From NCBI RefSeq assembly GCF_018143015.1, contig NC_054747.1, positions 30,188,733 through 30,252,732 of the forward strand: a stretch of 64,000 nucleotides of DNA, in the 5' to 3' direction. Positions 61,084-64,000 of this stretch are shown here, piece by piece. The stretch is from Lytechinus variegatus. Taxonomy: Eukaryota; Echinodermata; Echinoidea; Temnopleuroida; Toxopneustidae. Position numbers and translations under genes: made by a program. The notes under the pieces are model-generated. The model had not been told where the DNA came from. It was given only the letters and a program-made list of their open reading frames with translations, and made no database searches. Every line of letters begins with the position of its first letter. Within the stretch, counting starts at the first letter, position 1.

Positions 61084-61685
61084 GTACGCTGATGTCACAG
61101 AAATCCTCTAGCCAAATGGCGATGATGTCCTCGAGCGAAATGTCGTCAACCAGAAATCCAGAAAATTACTCGGAACACCAAGATCGAACTTCGGACTTGA
61201 CATCACCTGTTGATAAGAGTCGTAATCCCCCTTTGGCCCTCTTGTTGGTTGGGACGATCCTGGCAGTGATTTGCGCTATTTTCATTGTTGCAGTTCTCTT
61301 CGGGTACTATCGTATCAGAAGATTGAGGGAGATGATAAAGGTCCAAGGTAAACATCCTTGTTCAAATGTGACTGGATTCCCGAAAGAAGATTCATCATAT
61401 GAAACACTCGACTTGCCCAAGACTTCAACAGGAATTACTGATGAAAAGGGATGCACCGGAAAACACCTCTACACGGGCTTAAAGGTGTCTGGAATTAGCC
61501 CTACAGACCAGGTCTACACAGAAATGACAATTTCGAAGGATTGCGATGACGAGAGTCATGGTTGCAGTTATAAATCTTCAAAACCCTCTAATGGCATCAG
61601 GCCAAAGGCTGGCAAGCTTGGTACTCGAGAGAGGGACATTCCATTGCCCTCGGAACCGTTGGACCCCATATATGCCAATTGCTGA
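61084..61685 (+). CDS. Gene 3 transmembrane and cytoplasmic-tail exon
   Basis: The terminal exon has acceptor GGATTCTTAG|GTACGC in phase 1 and TGA at 61683-61685. The stalk is longer than in gene 2 and internally repeated (KSSSQMAMMSSSEM). One helix (LLLVGTILAVICAIFIVAVL) is followed by basic YYRIRRLR. The tail keeps SSYETL, LYTGL, VYTEM and PIYANC, plus the identical GFPKEDSSYETLDLP and RERDIPLPSEP blocks. A 9-residue insertion (TDEKGCTGK) between YETL and YTGL lengthens the spacer to about 20 residues. Tyrosine signalling or endocytosis is inferred. Confidence 0.9.
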
Positions 61686-61721
61686 TTACATTCTAAGTAT
61701 ATTCTGGCTTCCTACATTTAG

Positions 61722-61940
61722 GGGGAGGCGCGATAGCTCAGTTGGTAGAGCGGGGGTTTCGGATTCTGGTGACCCGGGTTCGATTCACTAGTGGTGCGCT
61801 AGTGCCCTTTGGTAAGGCATTTATCCTCATTACCAGGTCCCTCGGAGAGGACCTTAAGCCGTTGGTCCCCTGGATGCTTGCTCACAGGCATTCGTGCTTT
61901 CTTAGCCGTCAGGTAAAACACATCGGTATAACATAATAAA
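61722..61940 (+). mobile_element. tRNA-derived SINE
   Basis: The head GGCGCGATAGCTCAGTTGG carries a pol III A box (TAGCTCAGTTGG) and a B box (GGTTCGATTCA) about 35 bp on. The body has GAGAGGACCTTAAGCCGTTG and GGCATTCGTGCTTTCTTAGC, and the end is an A-rich ATAATAAAA. AGGGGG flanks both sides, and gene 2 has a single AGGGGG (25907-25912) at the empty site. The anticodon arm is not cleanly tRNA-like, so it is not a functional tRNA gene. Confidence 0.85.
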
Positions 61941-63339
61941 ACAGGGGGCATATGCATCCGCAAATGGAAAAAGGGTGACATAATATATATATATTTTTTT
62001 AGTAAGTCAAATTCTTTCAGAGAATATAAGAAAATTCAAATGCTTTTCAATATTTGCCATTCATGTGTATACAATTACAAGTTTATTCCACTTCAAAAAT
62101 ACACCTGTAAATGCCGTACTGATAACTTTATGTAGGAAATTTAATATACACACTTGAAATTTGGGCAAAATACTGTGTACTGTGTTTGGCAATGTATGGA
62201 AGGTGTGTTGCCGAGTGATGGTTGAAACATTTGCGTTTTTTGCCCTGCCTTTTTAAAAGTTTACGTAGTTTGAGTGTTATTATGCATATAATTTCGATCA
62301 TTAGATCAAGTTATATGATTATTGTATCTAGGAGTTTATGATGCTCATGATATTCCACTCAGACGAAATGTGATTTGATTAGATATTGTACCAAAATTAT
62401 GCACTCGCACCAACTGACTACAGACTGACCGATGGTATGCCAATTATAATATATATAGTTACAGCATTTGTCGTGTCTGCAGCAGTTGGTTTCTGTCTCG
62501 GTGAAGTAAAAATGCCTATGATTTATATAAAGATCTGTGTCAGTAGCAATTACATTTATATATTAAATACTGTACATAGAAGGTAACTTTCTGTAATTGT
62601 TACACGGTCGCATGTCATAAGGTGGTTCAATTTCGCGAACAGGGTATAAAAACAACCCTTTAAAAATATTTTTTATAGGTATTAACATTCTGTAGATAAT
62701 GAAAAGATTTGAAGTCTCAAATAACCTTATTTTTCCTTAAAATGACTAATTAACAACTAATTATTACATACACGTCACTGTGAATCTCAATTGTGAAATG
62801 TGTTTTTCTCAAATTGAACCTGCTGCATATAACATGGTGTCAAAAGTTAATGCAGCATTGGATCACCCTTGTATTTTGCAGCTTTAATCTTGTAACATCA
62901 ATTATTAAATCTGTAACATAAATTAAATGATTATCTGTTATTCTATGCATATTAATTACACTAATCAATGAACTTTTAATTTTACACTTTTGTCCGCAGA
63001 ATGCCTGTCATCGTTTACATGTTATTTTTCTTTAATAATAATTAGGTTTACAAATGAGATAATTAAAAAATTTATCCAGTTTACTCTGCAGATCAGAGCT
63101 GACATATACATGTATTTTATTCTTGCATATTTTCAAGGTCGTGAAATGTTTATTACATTTAGTTATTATCTGCTATTAAACTGTATAGAAATACGAGACT
63201 GACAGTCATATTACATGAAGTTGTTAATTAAGTTTCATTAACATTCTATCATTCACCGCATCCACCGGCTCTGCCGCCCCTGTTACTTCAAAATTAATGT
63301 GCTATAGTTTTTGTTCCTGATATGAAATTGATATTTTTA
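61941..63339 (+). other. Gene 3 3' flank, likely 3' UTR
   Basis: This aligns with 25910-27340 of gene 2 except for the MITE there. The best-kept block is 62310-62520. No certain polyadenylation site and no exon were found from 62600 on. Confidence 0.5.
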
Positions 63340-63629
63340 TACACTGTTAGAAAATTTATCCTTAAAATAAAAGAAGTTCCTGCAGCAGAGTCTCGAGATC
63401 ATCTGTAATCTTATTGAATTGCGTAATCTTACAGGAATTTGGTATTTGGTGTATGGAATCTTACAAATTTCCTTGAATAAAACACCCTTTTCCCTTTTTT
63501 TTATACAGACCTGTTATGTTAAATTGCAGAAAAATTCCTGTTTTATGAATTTACAGAATGATTCTGTTATTGCTTTCTGCAAAATCTTCTGTTTATTTTC
63601 TGTAAAATCACGGGTTTTTTAACAGTGTA
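63340..63629. mobile_element. MITE, CACTGTTA/TAACAGTG family, copy 2
   Basis: The ends TACACTGTTAGAAAA and TTTTTTAACAGTGTA are inverted repeats next to TA. This is the better-preserved relative of 54537-54787, and it is absent from the gene 2 flank. Confidence 0.75.
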
Positions 63630-64000
63630 ATAATTTATTCAGCCTAAAGGTCTAGCTTGAAAATGAGATCTTACTCAATAAATCTGGTCTAGGTGCTGTG
63701 ATGTAGCAACAATTTAATCCATGGCACACTTTTTGCACACCCGACTTATGAAATGCGACCTGACATTAGCCTACAACAAGAACTATGAATAATGTTGCTT
63801 AATGTTTAATTATAAAATACACAAAATAGCACTGTGGAATACACACATACATTTATGGTGTGTTTGTAAAAAAACATCCTATATTGCTTAAAATTTGTAA
63901 CTCTTGTGAATATTTATAGAACGCACCTTAAAGAGCCATACAGTGGCGTAGTGGCGTAACAACGCCTGCCCCCCCCCCCCCATCATCTGCGAAAGGAAAA
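63630..64000. other. End of duplicated unit and window edge
   Basis: 63770-63940 matches 27345-27560, the last paralogous sequence. At 63943 a hAT-like start (CAGTGGCGTAGTGGCGTAAC) with a C-run runs off the window. Confidence 0.5.

Noticed and set aside
61729-61801. tRNA gene
   Set aside because: A and B boxes are present, but the arms do not fold as a clean tRNA and it continues into a SINE body with target-site repeats.

Overview
The window is animal, intron-rich and AT-rich DNA, most likely from an echinoderm (sea urchin-like). The reasons are a tandem cluster of single-exon SRCR (scavenger receptor cysteine-rich) domains joined by phase-1 introns, a CR1/L2-type LINE whose coding region opens with a 2A-like peptide as in sea urchin retrotransposons, many MITEs, and the marine-invertebrate repeat with a core like CTCGCGCTTCGCGCTCGC. 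A hemichordate or lancelet is less likely but not excluded. No microbial, CRISPR, LTR-retrovirus or true tRNA/rRNA features were found.

All host genes run on the + strand. Gene 1 (1871-4446, 5' end outside the window) encodes a WSC domain, two tiny stalk exons and a large exon with a transmembrane helix and a ~190-residue cytoplasmic tail. At 8455-8506 lies an orphan signal-peptide exon with its own 5' flank but no following SRCR exons. Gene 2 (13599-25771) joins a leader, four SRCR exons (A, B, C, D) and a transmembrane/tail exon into a predicted 624-residue type I receptor. Gene 3 (49145-61685) is a paralogue with five SRCR exons (A', B', B'', C', D') and a predicted 757 residues. All internal splice junctions are phase 1, so SRCR exons can be gained or lost without breaking the frame. 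The two tails share YxxPhi motifs (YETL, YTGL, VYTE), which suggests signalling or endocytic receptors; SRCR receptors are an expanded coelomocyte immune repertoire in sea urchins.

Genes 2 and 3 lie in a tandem segmental duplication: about 9.63-27.6 kb matches 34.7-63.94 kb. The region between (27.6-34.7 kb) holds a foldback element, a 1.4-kb minisatellite with a 25-bp unit and a decayed CR1/L2-type LINE. Copy 2 carries about 9.3 kb (38.86-48.15 kb) absent from copy 1, with a GATA-type array between 75-bp inverted arms. Because the copies are paralogous, each is an empty-site control for the other. Post-duplication insertions can therefore be read directly: a twin-primed L1/Tx1-like LINE with a 16-bp target duplication (49.7-51.5 kb), an 819-bp mariner-type foldback (53.2-54.0 kb), TTAA-flanked MITEs, an 8-bp-TSD hAT-like element and a tRNA-derived SINE.

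Points of most interest: SRCR exon B of gene 2 looks like a recombinant of B' and B'' of gene 3; exon D of gene 2 has an extra base at its acceptor that would break the frame unless a cryptic acceptor 31 bp downstream is used; D' has moved its donor by 6 bp in frame; and the orphan leader exon marks a third, gutted copy of the locus.
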